A stretch of 64,000 nucleotides of DNA from Neobacillus drentensis NBRC 102427 (GCF_001591445.1 NZ_BCUX01000016.1:62001-126000), one strand, 5' to 3'. Positions 27,507 to 36,459 are shown, counted from the first letter of the stretch. Notes: generated from the letters alone by a model not told the origin. Numbers and translations: made by a program.

Positions 27507-28405
27507 GAAATCCCCCCCTTTATCCACTCTTTCCCTTTTATTAAATAATAAAAGGTTTCAATGTTAGGTGCTTTCATTTCTTTGCGTTGTGCTTCCCCTA
27601 AAATATAGCCAAGGATTGCATCTACCTCTGTCATTCTGTTTGCTTCAATATCTTTAAGCATGGAGGAGCGGTTTTCGGAAGTATTTTTACAAATATCAAT
27701 GATTTGCTGCAAATGTTCTTCAGCGTTTTCCAAAGTTAATACTGTTGAAATTTCGGAAAATAAATTTTTTAATACTTGAAGGTAGTATTGATTGTTTATT
27801 AATTCACCATTGTTCACCTGAAGGATGGCCGTTAATGGATTAATTACTGCGTTGACAATTAATTTATTTTGCAGCATTCTCATGTAATCTTTTTTGAGAA
27901 GCACTGGAAATTCGATTGGTGCTAAGGAAACAAACTCATTCAAAAGAGTTGGATCCCCCTTAAAAACAGCAACATTTGTTATTCCCTCACCATTGTGAGC
28001 TAGAGTAAATGAATTCTCTTTGAGCGCTCCGTGTTCCACAGACCCCACAAAAATATTCGTATTCGAAATCACTGCCAGCTGTTTTAAATGCCCCATACCA
28101 TTCTGTAAAAATAATAGATTGTTAGGAATTATCGGTAACTGATTGATTGTTTCAATGATTGGATTAAGTTGATACTGTTTAACTGCGATTATTGTCAGAT
28201 CCTCCGCTCCCATCCACTCGGAAATGGGCAGGGCATTTACAAAGGAAATCCTCTGTTCTCCTTTTTTCTTTAGAACGATTCCATATTTATTTAACTCAGA
28301 TGCTTGCTCTGTCGTTCTCGTGTAGACCGTAACCTCAAATACTCTACTAATATAAGCGGCAAATAATAAGCCAATCGAACCTGCACCTATAATTCCTACC
28401 CTCAT
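27503..28405 (-). CDS. panE: PanE/YlbQ, 2-dehydropantoate 2-reductase
   Basis: The 300-residue protein has an NADPH-binding start (VGIIGAGSIGLLFAAYIS), the LLFLQNGMGH motif, the KLIVNAVINPLTAILQVNNG motif with the catalytic Lys, and the C-terminal helical domain (RSSMLKDIEANRMTEVDAIL). It reduces ketopantoate to pantoate for CoA synthesis, a pathway also served here by coaD. ATG 28405 has GAGGGG upstream. Confidence 0.9.
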   Translation of the reverse strand: MRVGIIGAGSIGLLFAAYISRVFEVTVYTRTTEQASELNKYGIVLKKKGEQRISFVNALPISEWMGAEDLTIIAVKQYQLNPIIETINQLPIIPNNLLFLQNGMGHLKQLAVISNTNIFVGSVEHGALKENSFTLAHNGEGITNVAVFKGDPTLLNEFVSLAPIEFPVLLKKDYMRMLQNKLIVNAVINPLTAILQVNNGELINNQYYLQVLKNLFSEISTVLTLENAEEHLQQIIDICKNTSENRSSMLKDIEANRMTEVDAILGYILGEAQRKEMKAPNIETFYYLIKGKEWIKGGIS

Positions 28406-28477
28406 AGAAACCCCTCTTTTTAGTCAACTTTACCCATATTTTATCAGAAGCTGTCGATAGTTTGTTAGAAAGATTAG

Positions 28478-28529
28478 AAAAAAAGCCCTATTCTATAATC
28501 GTCGAATAGGGGCGCTTCCGCTTTTCTTG
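28478..28529 (-). terminator. Terminator fused to an intergenic repeat, after carboxylase gene
   Basis: On the gene strand the stop TAA is followed at once by CAAGAAAAGCGGAAGCGCC, the start of the repeat found behind sigE and murD, and then CCCTATTC and GAATAGGG (28511-28504 with 28493-28486) form an eight-pair stem followed by CTTTTTTTC. Here the repeat end is joined to a working terminator. Confidence 0.75.
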
Positions 28530-30071
28530 TTAGACAGGATAAACGGGATGCTTGCGGACGCTGAAAGTAATTTCTTTCGTTTCATAGTAAGCAAAGCGTT
28601 GAATTAGCACATTTCGTAATTCAGAGGGAGCGACAATTTCATCTACAATAAGCTCTGAGGCTAGCTTGTAAATGTCGATATGCTCTTTGTATTCTCTCTG
28701 CTTCTCTAAGACAAAAGCAATTTTTTCTTTTGGGTCTTTTATTTCATTAATTTTATTTGAATAAACGGCATTGACAGCAGCTTCCGGCCCCATAACAGCA
28801 ATCTGTGCAGTCGGCAATGCTATGCAGCAATCCGGTTCAAAAGCAGGACCTGCCATGGCATATAAACCGGCACCATATGCTTTCCTAACAATGACAGATA
28901 TTTTCGGAACGGTGCTTGAACTCATTGCAGCAATAAATTTTGCTCCATGACGGATAATCCCAGCACGTTCAACCTTTGTTCCAATCATAAAACCAGGTAC
29001 ATCTGCCAAAAATAATAAAGGGAGATGAAATGCATCACAAAGCTGAATAAATTTTGCAGCTTTATCAGCAGAATCAACGAATAAAACGCCGCCTTTTACT
29101 TTGGGCTGATTAGCAATAATTCCAATCGCTCTTCCATCGATTCTAGCTAATCCAGTTATCAATTCTGAGGCAAATAATTTTTTAATTTCATAAAAACTAT
29201 CTTGGTCCACAAGTCTATCAATACATTCATACATATCGAACGGTGCATTCTGGTTTTCTGGAATGATCGCTTCTAGTTCACGACCTCGTTTTGCAGCAAT
29301 CCCATTAGTCATCTTTGTTTTTTCTTTAAAACTGCCTGGAAAGAAGCTGATATACCTTTTTGCTGATTCTATCGCTTCTTCCTCACTGATGGTGAGTACA
29401 TCCCCACAGCCACTGACGGAACAATGCATCTTGGCACCACCCATTTCTTCAAGCGTTACCTTCTCGCCGATAACCTTTTCAGCCATACGGGGTGACCCCA
29501 AATACATAGAAGCATTTTGATCGACCATAATCACAATATCGCAAAATGCAGGGATGTAAGCTCCACCTGCCGCGGATGGGCCAAACAGAATACACACTTG
29601 AGGAATCATCCCGGAAAGCTTCACTTGATTATAAAAGATTTTTCCAGCACCACGACGATTTGGAAACATCTCAACTTGATCTGTAATTCTTGCTCCAGCT
29701 GAATCAACCAGATAAAATAACGGAACTTTTAATTTCTCGGCTACTTCTTGAATGCGAATAATTTTTTCAACCGTTTTTGCTCCCCATGAACCTGCTTTGA
29801 TTGTCGAATCATTTGCCATGACACATACCGTCTGGCCTTTAATTTTACCAATCGCCGTTACAACACCATCAGCAGGAAGATCCTTGGCTTTAAAATTGGC
29901 AAACTTACCATCTTCTTCATAATTTCCTCCATCAAACAATAAGGCAAGACGCTCTCGAACAAAAAGCTTCTTTTGCTCTTTAGCCTTCTCATGATATTTT
30001 GGATGCCCGCCCGCCTCAATCATCTTACGGTTCTCGTTTAAGTGATTATTCCATGTGTTATTTACAGCCAT
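28530..30071 (-). CDS. Acyl-CoA carboxylase, carboxyltransferase subunit
   Basis: The 513-residue product is a biotin-dependent carboxyltransferase of the propionyl-/methylcrotonyl-CoA type, with crotonase-fold N and C halves (LVDSAGARITDQVEMFPNR, GPSAAGGAYIPAFCDIVIMV; FLADVPGFMIGTKVERAGII, VRKAYGAGLYAMAGPAF, ALPTAQIAVMGPEAAVNAVY). ATG 30069-30071 has GAGGAGGGG upstream; a start at 30116 would add 15 unlikely residues. No biotin carboxylase or carrier gene is adjacent, so the partner must be elsewhere. The substrate is not decided by sequence; YngE-type methylcrotonyl-CoA carboxylase is a close model. It interrupts the usual ylbP-ylbQ neighbourhood. Confidence 0.85.
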   Translation of the reverse strand: MAVNNTWNNHLNENRKMIEAGGHPKYHEKAKEQKKLFVRERLALLFDGGNYEEDGKFANFKAKDLPADGVVTAIGKIKGQTVCVMANDSTIKAGSWGAKTVEKIIRIQEVAEKLKVPLFYLVDSAGARITDQVEMFPNRRGAGKIFYNQVKLSGMIPQVCILFGPSAAGGAYIPAFCDIVIMVDQNASMYLGSPRMAEKVIGEKVTLEEMGGAKMHCSVSGCGDVLTISEEEAIESAKRYISFFPGSFKEKTKMTNGIAAKRGRELEAIIPENQNAPFDMYECIDRLVDQDSFYEIKKLFASELITGLARIDGRAIGIIANQPKVKGGVLFVDSADKAAKFIQLCDAFHLPLLFLADVPGFMIGTKVERAGIIRHGAKFIAAMSSSTVPKISVIVRKAYGAGLYAMAGPAFEPDCCIALPTAQIAVMGPEAAVNAVYSNKINEIKDPKEKIAFVLEKQREYKEHIDIYKLASELIVDEIVAPSELRNVLIQRFAYYETKEITFSVRKHPVYPV

Positions 30072-30138
30072 AATTCCCCTCCTCAAAAAACTTTCGTTAA
30101 TATGTTTCTGTATCATTCTCTACCTTCCACGCAAATTA

Positions 30139-30152
30139 TGAAAACGCTTTGA
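30139..30152. promoter_or_regulatory. cre-like site (CcpA) between carboxylase gene and ylbP
   Basis: TGAAAACGCTTTGA matches the cre consensus TGWAARCGYTWNCW at 13 of 14 positions. It lies 68 bp upstream of the carboxylase start, where CcpA could repress a catabolic gene, and about 145 bp upstream of ylbP. Confidence 0.5.
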
Positions 30153-30158
30153 ACTTAT

Positions 30159-30190
30159 TTGAAGAATTTTTTAAGTTTATGTTATATAAT
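30159..30190 (+). promoter_or_regulatory. Possible promoter for ylbP
   Basis: TTGAAG (30159-30164) is followed by overlapping -10 candidates TATATA (18-bp spacer) and TATAAT (30185-30190, 20-bp spacer). The distance to ylbP is about 108 bp. Confidence 0.4.
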
Positions 30191-30297
30191 AATAGTGATT
30201 CATTTGAATAATCCAAAAAATTGTTTCATATCATGATATTCAGGGACAAATGAATATATACAAGGTTATGAGGTTTTCATTATAGGGAGGTTTGGCT

Positions 30298-30774
30298 ATG
30301 GTAACTAAAGTGGAAAAACTAAAAGTAAACTTTAAAACACTAGAAGAGTTTAAAAAATTTAAAGAATACGGGATTCAAGAACTGTCAATGTCGGAAGACC
30401 TTGAAGAAAATTTGGTCGATAACGATAGCGATTCTCCATTTTACGGAATTTACTTTGGTGATAAATTAGTAGCACGGATGAGTTTATATCAAATTGAAGC
30501 AAAATTTGACCGCTACTTCTATCCACCGCAAAACTACTTAGAGATTTGGAAGCTTGAAGTATTACCTGAATATCAAGGTAAGGGGTATGGGAAAGTACTT
30601 GTAGAATTCGCGAAGAGCTTTGGTCTCCCAATTAAGACAAACCCTAGAGTCCAATCAAGAGACTTCTGGGAAAAGATGGACTTCGCCAATGTAGAATATG
30701 ATATGGAGCGTGACCGTGGGGAAAATCCATTGGTTTGGTATCCAACTGGTGTCGAGGCACAGAATAATAATTAA
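30298..30774 (+). CDS. ylbP: YlbP, GNAT-family N-acetyltransferase
   Basis: The 158-residue protein has the GNAT acetyl-CoA motif (WKLEVLPEYQGKGYGKVLVE, near residues 84-103) and a C-terminal region (RDFWEKMDFANVEYDMERDR). The substrate is unknown. ATG 30298 is 7 nt after GGGAGG; a TTG at 30292 lies too close. It is one of few plus-strand genes here and converges with ylbO, sharing a two-way terminator. Confidence 0.85.
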   Translation: MVTKVEKLKVNFKTLEEFKKFKEYGIQELSMSEDLEENLVDNDSDSPFYGIYFGDKLVARMSLYQIEAKFDRYFYPPQNYLEIWKLEVLPEYQGKGYGKVLVEFAKSFGLPIKTNPRVQSRDFWEKMDFANVEYDMERDRGENPLVWYPTGVEAQNNN

Positions 30775-30784
30775 TATATAAAGT

Positions 30785-30811
30785 AAAAAGCGGACGATTA
30801 GTCCGCTTTTT
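30785..30811. terminator. Bidirectional terminator between ylbP and ylbO
   Basis: AAAAAGCGGAC, loop GATTA and GTCCGCTTTTT form a perfect 11-pair stem with a T-run on both strands. Confidence 0.9.
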
Positions 30812-31441
30812 CTACTTTTCTACTCTTTCAAGGTTTCCATTTTTGTCCATTTGGAATTTCACCTTTTGTTGTCGGTCCTCATCCTGAAGGACGACCATTT
30901 TCCGAGCTCTTTCCATAATTTCAATTAAAGAACGATAATCCTCTTCAATCGCTTTTAAATTTTTGGCTAATCTTTCATTCTCCGCGGCCAAATGGTATGC
31001 CTTCTTTTCCAACTCTTTGATTTTTTCAGTAGAACGCTTCCGGTCTGTTTCATAACTGGTTGAGGCTTGCGCTTTTTGTTGGAGACCCTCTAAGAAATGA
31101 ATAACAGTCGCAAACGTGATTTTGCTGCCTTGCTCATTTCCTGCGGGTGATGGAACGACTTCTTCCTTAACCGCTTCTTGAACAAACTCTTCTTCATTAT
31201 AGGCTGGTTGCTTTTTCAACTCTTTACGCTGCTTTTTGGCTAGCTCTATTCCCGATTTATATTGTTTTCTGACAAATGAATTCCAACGAAAGCCACAGGC
31301 TGCTGAGGTACGCGTCAGCTGCTTCCCTACTTCCTCAAAAGCTTGCAGTTGAGTCCCGCCTTCTCGGATGTAACGTAACACAACTTCAGCAAGCAACAAG
31401 TCTTCGTCTTGAGACCATGCATCTTGTCGAGTCGGTGACAT
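30812..31441 (-). CDS. ylbO: GerR/YlbO, RsfA-family sporulation regulator
   Basis: The 209-residue product has an N-terminal Myb/SANT-like DNA-binding domain (RQDAWSQDEDLLLAEVVLRY, EVGKQLTRTSAACGFRWNSF) and a C-terminal coiled coil (about 130-190). It belongs to the RsfA family; at this locus B. subtilis has ylbO (gerR), a mother-cell regulator that modulates sigma E genes. ATG 31439-31441 is 10 nt after GGAGG; a start at 31480 lies upstream of that site. Confidence 0.88.
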   Translation of the reverse strand: MSPTRQDAWSQDEDLLLAEVVLRYIREGGTQLQAFEEVGKQLTRTSAACGFRWNSFVRKQYKSGIELAKKQRKELKKQPAYNEEEFVQEAVKEEVVPSPAGNEQGSKITFATVIHFLEGLQQKAQASTSYETDRKRSTEKIKELEKKAYHLAAENERLAKNLKAIEEDYRSLIEIMERARKMVVLQDEDRQQKVKFQMDKNGNLERVEK

Positions 31442-31527
31442 AAAATCATCCCTCCTAGTGTTTTTATAATACATATGCATCTACTAGAAAAGATAGACTT
31501 AATCAAGCCCTGTGTTTTCATCCTAAA

Positions 31528-32286
31528 TCATTGTTTTTTTCGTATAAAAGCTTTTACATATTCATGATGGGCATCGCTTTCCCAGAGGACTGCACAATTC
31601 CTAACCTCATCCTCAATTCTTTCACGCAGTTTTGTTTCTTCCCACTTTCTGATCCAGATCTTTTTATAGGAGTTTAGCACACTTAAATCATTCGATAGCA
31701 TTGTTTCAAGATATGATTCACAAGCCTGAAGAGAGTTATCCGTATATAAAGAGTTGATAAAGCCAATTTCCTTTAAATATGCGACTGGTTGGAGTTCAGC
31801 TTCCATTAAAAGTTTCATAGCAATCGCCGATGGCAGCCTTTCTGCTAAAATCGAACCTCCTCCCCATCCCGTTGTTATTGCTTGTTTCCCTTGGACAAAC
31901 CCTGCTTTTATTCCTTCTCGGGCGAGGCGAAAATCACAAGCCGCAGCAAGTTCACAGCCCCCACCAACTGCTGTTCCATTAATAAGAGCAATAGTAGGGA
32001 TAGGCAAGGTAAGTAGAGAATAAAGAATATTTGCCATTTTTGAGAGCATGTTGTATGCTTCTTCCTTTGTACGAAGTTGATGAAAAACAGATAAGTCTCC
32101 ACCTGAACAAAAAGCCTGATCGTCTTTTCCGGTAATAACAAGTGCTTTAATATCAGGTTGAGTTGCTTTTTTTATCGCTTCTGCCAAGCCTTCCATTACG
32201 TCAAAATTAATAGCATTTCTTTTTTCGCTTCTATTAATCGTAAATAATAAATAACCCTTTTCCTGTTTTTCAATCGAATATGACAA
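31528..32286 (-). CDS. Enoyl-CoA hydratase/isomerase family protein
   Basis: The product has the crotonase fold with the two oxyanion-hole stretches (DQAFCSGGDLSVFHQLRT; ALINGTAVGGGCELAAACDF) and the FVQGKQAITTGWGGG region. Specificity is not clear. The TTG at 32284-32286 follows AAAGG by 10 nt and is my choice; the ATG at 32304 has no visible ribosome binding site. It lies between rpmF and ylbO, a place without such a gene in B. subtilis, and may work with the nearby carboxylase in acyl-CoA breakdown, though that is only inferred. Confidence 0.8.
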   Translation of the reverse strand: MSYSIEKQEKGYLLFTINRSEKRNAINFDVMEGLAEAIKKATQPDIKALVITGKDDQAFCSGGDLSVFHQLRTKEEAYNMLSKMANILYSLLTLPIPTIALINGTAVGGGCELAAACDFRLAREGIKAGFVQGKQAITTGWGGGSILAERLPSAIAMKLLMEAELQPVAYLKEIGFINSLYTDNSLQACESYLETMLSNDLSVLNSYKKIWIRKWEETKLRERIEDEVRNCAVLWESDAHHEYVKAFIRKKQ

Positions 32287-32325
32287 ACTGCCGCAACCTT
32301 TCATTATATATTTATGTATTTATCT

Positions 32326-32366
32326 AAAAACGACAAAAGCACAAGGACTCATACGTCCTTGTGCTT
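32326..32366 (-). terminator. Terminator after rpmF
   Basis: On the minus strand AAGCACAAGGAC and GTCCTTGTGCTT form a perfect 12-pair stem with a six-base loop, followed by TTGTCGTTTTT. Confidence 0.9.
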
Positions 32367-32383
32367 ACTATCTTACCTTAAAA

Positions 32384-32557
32384 TTAGTCGTTTACTACAT
32401 CTTTTCCTTTGTATGTTCCGCAAGCTTTACATACGCGGTGTGAAAGTTTCATTTCACCACAGTTTGGGCAGCTTACCATACCAGGTACGTTTAATTTAAA
32501 ATGAGTACGACGTTTTCTTTTTGCAGTTTTAGAAGTTCTTCTAAAAGGTACAGCCAT
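32384..32557 (-). CDS. rpmF: Ribosomal protein L32 (zinc-ribbon form)
   Basis: The 57-residue protein begins [20 protein letters not shown] and has a zinc ribbon made of [18 protein letters not shown], with all four cysteines. ATG 32555-32557 has AAGGAGG upstream. It follows ylbN, the conserved DUF177-rpmF pairing. Confidence 0.97.
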   Translation of the reverse strand: MAVPFRRTSKTAKRKRRTHFKLNVPGMVSCPNCGEMKLSHRVCKACGTYKGKDVVND

Positions 32558-32646
32558 TCTTCCCACCTCCTTAAAGAGTATTAAGAAAGTAATGAAGGCC
32601 AGAAATGCTGGGCTTCACTTTGCTTCTTAGGTTTTGTCGATTAGAT

Positions 32647-33168
32647 TTACGAAGAAGAATTGTTTTCGTCAAAAAACTTGGCAAGACCTGCAAGTCTTGG
32701 ATCCATTTTTTTAGATTTATCTTCCTCATGAACAACTTCCCAATCCTTGCCAGACTGTGGAGCCGCATCTTCATGATTAACATCTTCGCAATAAACCTGC
32801 ATTGGAACTTCAAGTAAAAGAATCTCTCGAAGGATTGGCATAATATCAATCACATCACCATTTACTTGATATGCTTCCTCTTCAGTTTCATATACTGAAG
32901 CTTGTAAGAGGAACGTTTCAGTTGTTTCGACATTAATTGGAAGTTTAACATCCACTAAAGTACGAGAACAAGGAAGTATTAAGTAACCTTCTATTTTTAA
33001 ATGGAAAGTTACTTTTGTTGAATCAATATCTCCCCGACCGGTAATATGCATCGGAGAAACTTCTCGAATGGTTGGATCATCTTGTATAATCTCATCCACA
33101 CGAACTATTTCATCAATCAAAAAATCCTTGTTTCGATATTTTTGTAATTGACTTAATGTCCATTTCAA
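32647..33168 (-). CDS. ylbN: YlbN, YceD-family (DUF177) protein
   Basis: The 173-residue acidic protein starts KWTLSQLQKYRNKDF after the initiator and has the DUF177 core (MHITGRGDIDSTKVTFHLKI, LILPCSRTLVDVKLPINVET) and the conserved tail motif DPRLAGLAKFFDE. Family members pair with rpmF and affect 23S rRNA or L32 accumulation in other organisms. The TTG at 33166-33168 is 8 nt after GGGG and matches the homologue start; the GTG at 33177 sits on the site. Confidence 0.88.
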   Translation of the reverse strand: MKWTLSQLQKYRNKDFLIDEIVRVDEIIQDDPTIREVSPMHITGRGDIDSTKVTFHLKIEGYLILPCSRTLVDVKLPINVETTETFLLQASVYETEEEAYQVNGDVIDIMPILREILLLEVPMQVYCEDVNHEDAAPQSGKDWEVVHEEDKSKKMDPRLAGLAKFFDENNSSS

Positions 33169-33342
33169 TTGAATCACCCCAAGGCAACAAAAATAATTAT
33201 AGCCTTCGATAAATTTTTTGTCAATGTTTTTTCTTTACACCCCGTCAGGTGATTAAAAAAGGCAAAACGCTCATATGAGTTTCCTATATTAGTTTAACCA
33301 GATAAGCTATTTGCAAACATCTTTAATATCTTATCATATAAC

Positions 33343-33373
33343 TTGATTGGTTACCTTAAAATTTTGCTATAAT
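33343..33373 (+). promoter_or_regulatory. Sigma A promoter for ylbM
   Basis: TTGATT (33343-33348), a 19-bp spacer and TGCTATAAT (extended -10, TATAAT at 33368-33373). Transcription would begin near 33380, 24 nt before ylbM. Confidence 0.65.
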
Positions 33374-33403
33374 ATTAGTACTTTTAAAAAAAGGAGCGAA
33401 GAT

Positions 33404-34624
33404 ATGAAATCTGTTGGTTTAATCGTGGAATACAATCCTTTCCATAATGGACACGCTTATCATTTGCAAGCATCTAAAGAGGCTGCGCAGGCAGACGTTG
33501 TCATTGCCGTAATGAGTGGGAACTTTTTGCAGCGCGGAGAACCTGCCCTTGTATCCAAATGGCAGCGCACCAAGATGGCATTGCTTAATGGAGTTGATAT
33601 TGTTTTTGAACTTCCGTATCGTTTTGCTACTCAAAAAGCAGAATCCTTTGCCTTCGGGGCTGTGTCAATTTTAGATGCCGTCCACTGTGACTCCCTTTGT
33701 TTTGGTAGTGAAAGTGGAGATTTATCCGACTTTCTTCAAACGATTGATTACTTAAAAGAACAGCAAAACCCTTATAATGAAAATATTAAAAGTCACTTAG
33801 ATACTGGTGTCAGCTATCCAAAAGCCCTATCCCTGGCTTTTCAACAATTGCCTGCTGCAGATAATTATTTGGATCTAGCAAAGCCCAATAATATTCTGGG
33901 ACTTGAATACATAAAAGCAATCCAACAGCAAAAGAGCGCAGTCAGGCCGCTGACGATTGCTCGGAAAAACGCTGACTATCACGATGAGCATTTCGCTTCG
34001 GCAACAATTGCCAGTGCAACAAGTATCCGTAAAGCTATTTTTACAAATGACAATAACCAAACAGAAATAGATCAATATGTGCCAGAGCAAACAAAGATTT
34101 TGTTAAAAGAGTATATTCACCAATATCATGGATTTCACCAATGGGAGAATTATTGGAACTACCTCCAATTTCGCTTGATTCATTCTAGCCCCAGTGAACT
34201 TAGGGAAATCTACGAGGTGGAAGAGGGGCTTGAAAACAGGCTTCAAGCTGCAGCTCTTGAGACAGATAACTTTCATCAATTCATGCAGAAAATTAAAACG
34301 AAACGCTATACTTGGACAAGACTGCAAAGGCTATGTGTTCATATTTTAACGAACACAAAAAAAGAGGAAATGGCAAGACATTCGGAAAAAGCCACTTATT
34401 TAAGACTTCTAGGAATGACCTCTACTGGTAGGGAATATTTAAATAAAAAGAAATCTCACCTTAGTTTGCCGCTTATTTCGAAACTAGCTTCGTTTAAGGA
34501 AAAAGAAATAAACCTAGATATTAAAGCTGCTCGTATTTATTCGATTGGGATTCCCAGTCATTTAAAAGCTAAAATGCTTCGGCAGGAATTTGAGCAGCCG
34601 CCAATATATATAATGGAAAAATAA
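33404..34624 (+). CDS. tmcAL: TmcAL (YlbM), tRNA-Met cytidine acetate ligase
   Basis: The 406-residue nucleotidyltransferase-like protein begins MKSVGLIVEYNPFHNGHAYH (HxGH-type motif) and has the family stretches VVIAVMSGNFLQRGEPALVS and PNNILGLEYIKAI. It uses acetate and ATP to form N4-acetylcytidine at the wobble position of elongator tRNA-Met. ATG 33404 has AGGAGC upstream; the longer frame from 33347 covers the promoter. It is divergent from ylbN and converges with ylbL. Confidence 0.93.
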   Translation: MKSVGLIVEYNPFHNGHAYHLQASKEAAQADVVIAVMSGNFLQRGEPALVSKWQRTKMALLNGVDIVFELPYRFATQKAESFAFGAVSILDAVHCDSLCFGSESGDLSDFLQTIDYLKEQQNPYNENIKSHLDTGVSYPKALSLAFQQLPAADNYLDLAKPNNILGLEYIKAIQQQKSAVRPLTIARKNADYHDEHFASATIASATSIRKAIFTNDNNQTEIDQYVPEQTKILLKEYIHQYHGFHQWENYWNYLQFRLIHSSPSELREIYEVEEGLENRLQAAALETDNFHQFMQKIKTKRYTWTRLQRLCVHILTNTKKEEMARHSEKATYLRLLGMTSTGREYLNKKKSHLSLPLISKLASFKEKEINLDIKAARIYSIGIPSHLKAKMLRQEFEQPPIYIMEK

Positions 34625-34656
34625 AAAAGATGATGCAGACGCACCATCATTTTTTA
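34623..34656. terminator. Bidirectional terminator between ylbM and ylbL
   Basis: AAAAAAGATGATG and CATCATTTTTT pair around a short loop, with A and T runs giving both strands a U-tract. The ylbL stop codon lies inside it. Confidence 0.7.
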
Positions 34657-35672
34657 TTTTCTTTCAACTTTTCTAAATAATTCACCGCATCATCAAATGT
34701 ATCAATTGGAATGATTTTCATTTTGGTGTTAATATCCCGAGCTGTCTTTACAGCATCATGGTAATTAGAATTCTTTATCCCCTTTTCATTAGGGGCTAAA
34801 AAGTATTCTGCACCCGCCTTATCAGCTGCAACAATTTTTTGTTCAATTCCTCCAATAGGTCCGACTGTACCATCCCCATCAATCGTTCCAGTGCCAGCAA
34901 TTTGATATCCTCTAGTTAAGTCCCCTTCTGTTAACTGGTTATAGATTTCTAACGAAAACATAAAGCCGGCAGATGGTCCACCTATTTCATCCGTCTTTAC
35001 CTTAACCTTCGGCTTCACTACTATTTCTTTATCGTCCACAAGCGAAATCCCAATACCCACCTTTTGAGGATCCTCTTTAAAGGGCTGAAGTTTTAATGTA
35101 ACAGTCTTGGTGCTTTTATTTCGCTGATAAGTTAATGTTACTTTGTCACCAGATTGTTTTTTGCTTACGTAATCAATAAATTTCTCCGAAGAAGGCAATT
35201 GCTTTCCATCTACCTTAAATATGCGGTCCCCCGCTGAAAGCTTCCCAACCGCAGGCATATCTGGAATCACCTGCATAACATAAATCCCCTTATATTTATA
35301 TTTCACAGGCAATCCTGCTTTACGGTACGCAACCTCAATCGCGTTCAGTTTCGACCCAGCCATCAAATGAAGTTGTCTTGTATTGTATTCTTCCTCTGTT
35401 TCTTTTTTATTTAATATCATATCTAATGGATAGAGTTCTTCATATTTTCGGGTTTTTGCTTCTAAATAGGAGTAAATATTTGCCCTGCCCATCCTAACTG
35501 TTGTAAGCATAAAACTGCCTTCATCCTTTTCACCACCATCAACCGTGATGATTGGTCCAAGTTCTTTCGCCATTCCAGGTTTTGAAACATAATAAGGTAA
35601 GGAATAAAACATTCCCCAGATTAAAATAATGGCAACAAATAGTGTAGATCCAATATATACTTTTTTTCGCAT
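34647..35672 (-). CDS. ylbL: YlbL, PDZ-Lon-like membrane protease (SepM family)
   Basis: The 341-residue protein has one N-terminal membrane segment (VYIGSTLFVAIILIWGMFYS), a PDZ domain (about 110-200; GIYVMQVIPDMPAVGKLSAG) and a Lon-type protease domain with the catalytic Ser in EIGGPSAGFMFSLEIYN and Lys in EQKIVAADKAGAEYF. B. subtilis YlbL takes part in removing a DNA-damage checkpoint inhibitor; related SepM processes a peptide signal. ATG 35670-35672 is 10 nt after GGGG. Confidence 0.9.
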   Translation of the reverse strand: MRKKVYIGSTLFVAIILIWGMFYSLPYYVSKPGMAKELGPIITVDGGEKDEGSFMLTTVRMGRANIYSYLEAKTRKYEELYPLDMILNKKETEEEYNTRQLHLMAGSKLNAIEVAYRKAGLPVKYKYKGIYVMQVIPDMPAVGKLSAGDRIFKVDGKQLPSSEKFIDYVSKKQSGDKVTLTYQRNKSTKTVTLKLQPFKEDPQKVGIGISLVDDKEIVVKPKVKVKTDEIGGPSAGFMFSLEIYNQLTEGDLTRGYQIAGTGTIDGDGTVGPIGGIEQKIVAADKAGAEYFLAPNEKGIKNSNYHDAVKTARDINTKMKIIPIDTFDDAVNYLEKLKENKK

Positions 35673-35679
35673 GGCATTT

Positions 35680-36459
35680 CTACCCCTTCCACTGGTCAAT
35701 CACGGTTTTTATTTGATGTAAAGATTTTTTTGCTTCTTCCTCACCAAGATTAATGATTTCATCAATATTTGTGAAGGCTCGTGAACTATAAATTTCCACT
35801 GGAGGTCGAATCATTACACTAGCTGCAATCTCCCTATTGTTAATTATTTCAGCTTGCATAATGTCTATACTTTGCATAATTACATCATAAATAGATAGAA
35901 TCTCTGCGTTTCGTTTCACCCTGGAAACATCTACTGCGATCACTATATCCGCCCCCATCTCTTTAGCAACAGACACAGGAACCCGGTCAGATACACCACC
36001 ATCCACTAGGATTCTTCCATTATATTTTTCCGGAACAAAAATCCCGGGGATAGAGATACTTGCTCTTACTGCATCAGAGACTGGCCCTGTTTGAAAAACA
36101 ACCTTTTCCCCTGTCAGCAAATCAGTGGCGACGATACCAATTGGGATGTCTAGCTCCTCAATGTTTTTTCCATGCGTAAAAACTTTAATAAATTCCTTTA
36201 CTTTTTTCCCTGAAATAAACCCCATTTTCGGAACAGTAAAATCCAAAAAGTATTTTCTTTTAAAGGCAGTCGATAATTTATATAACCGCTCCATGTCAAT
36301 TCCTGCTCCGTAAAAACTCGCAACAAGCGCACCCATGCTGCTTCCTGCTATCAGATGAATCGGAATTCCAGCGTCCTTTAATGCTTTAATAACTCCTAAA
36401 TGAGCAAACCCGCGTGCACCACCTGAACCAAGCGCCAAGCCTATTTTAGGGTGCTCCAT
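35680..36459 (-). CDS. ylbK: YlbK, patatin-like phospholipase (RssA family)
   Basis: The 259-residue protein has the patatin oxyanion motif GSGGARGFAHLG, the nucleophile elbow GSSMG and the DGG motif (LVDGGVSDRVPV) with the catalytic Asp. The substrate is unknown. ATG 36459 has AGGAGG upstream. It is divergent from ylbJ and seven bases ahead of ylbL, so the pair is likely an operon. Confidence 0.92.
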   Translation of the reverse strand: MEHPKIGLALGSGGARGFAHLGVIKALKDAGIPIHLIAGSSMGALVASFYGAGIDMERLYKLSTAFKRKYFLDFTVPKMGFISGKKVKEFIKVFTHGKNIEELDIPIGIVATDLLTGEKVVFQTGPVSDAVRASISIPGIFVPEKYNGRILVDGGVSDRVPVSVAKEMGADIVIAVDVSRVKRNAEILSIYDVIMQSIDIMQAEIINNREIAASVMIRPPVEIYSSRAFTNIDEIINLGEEEAKKSLHQIKTVIDQWKG

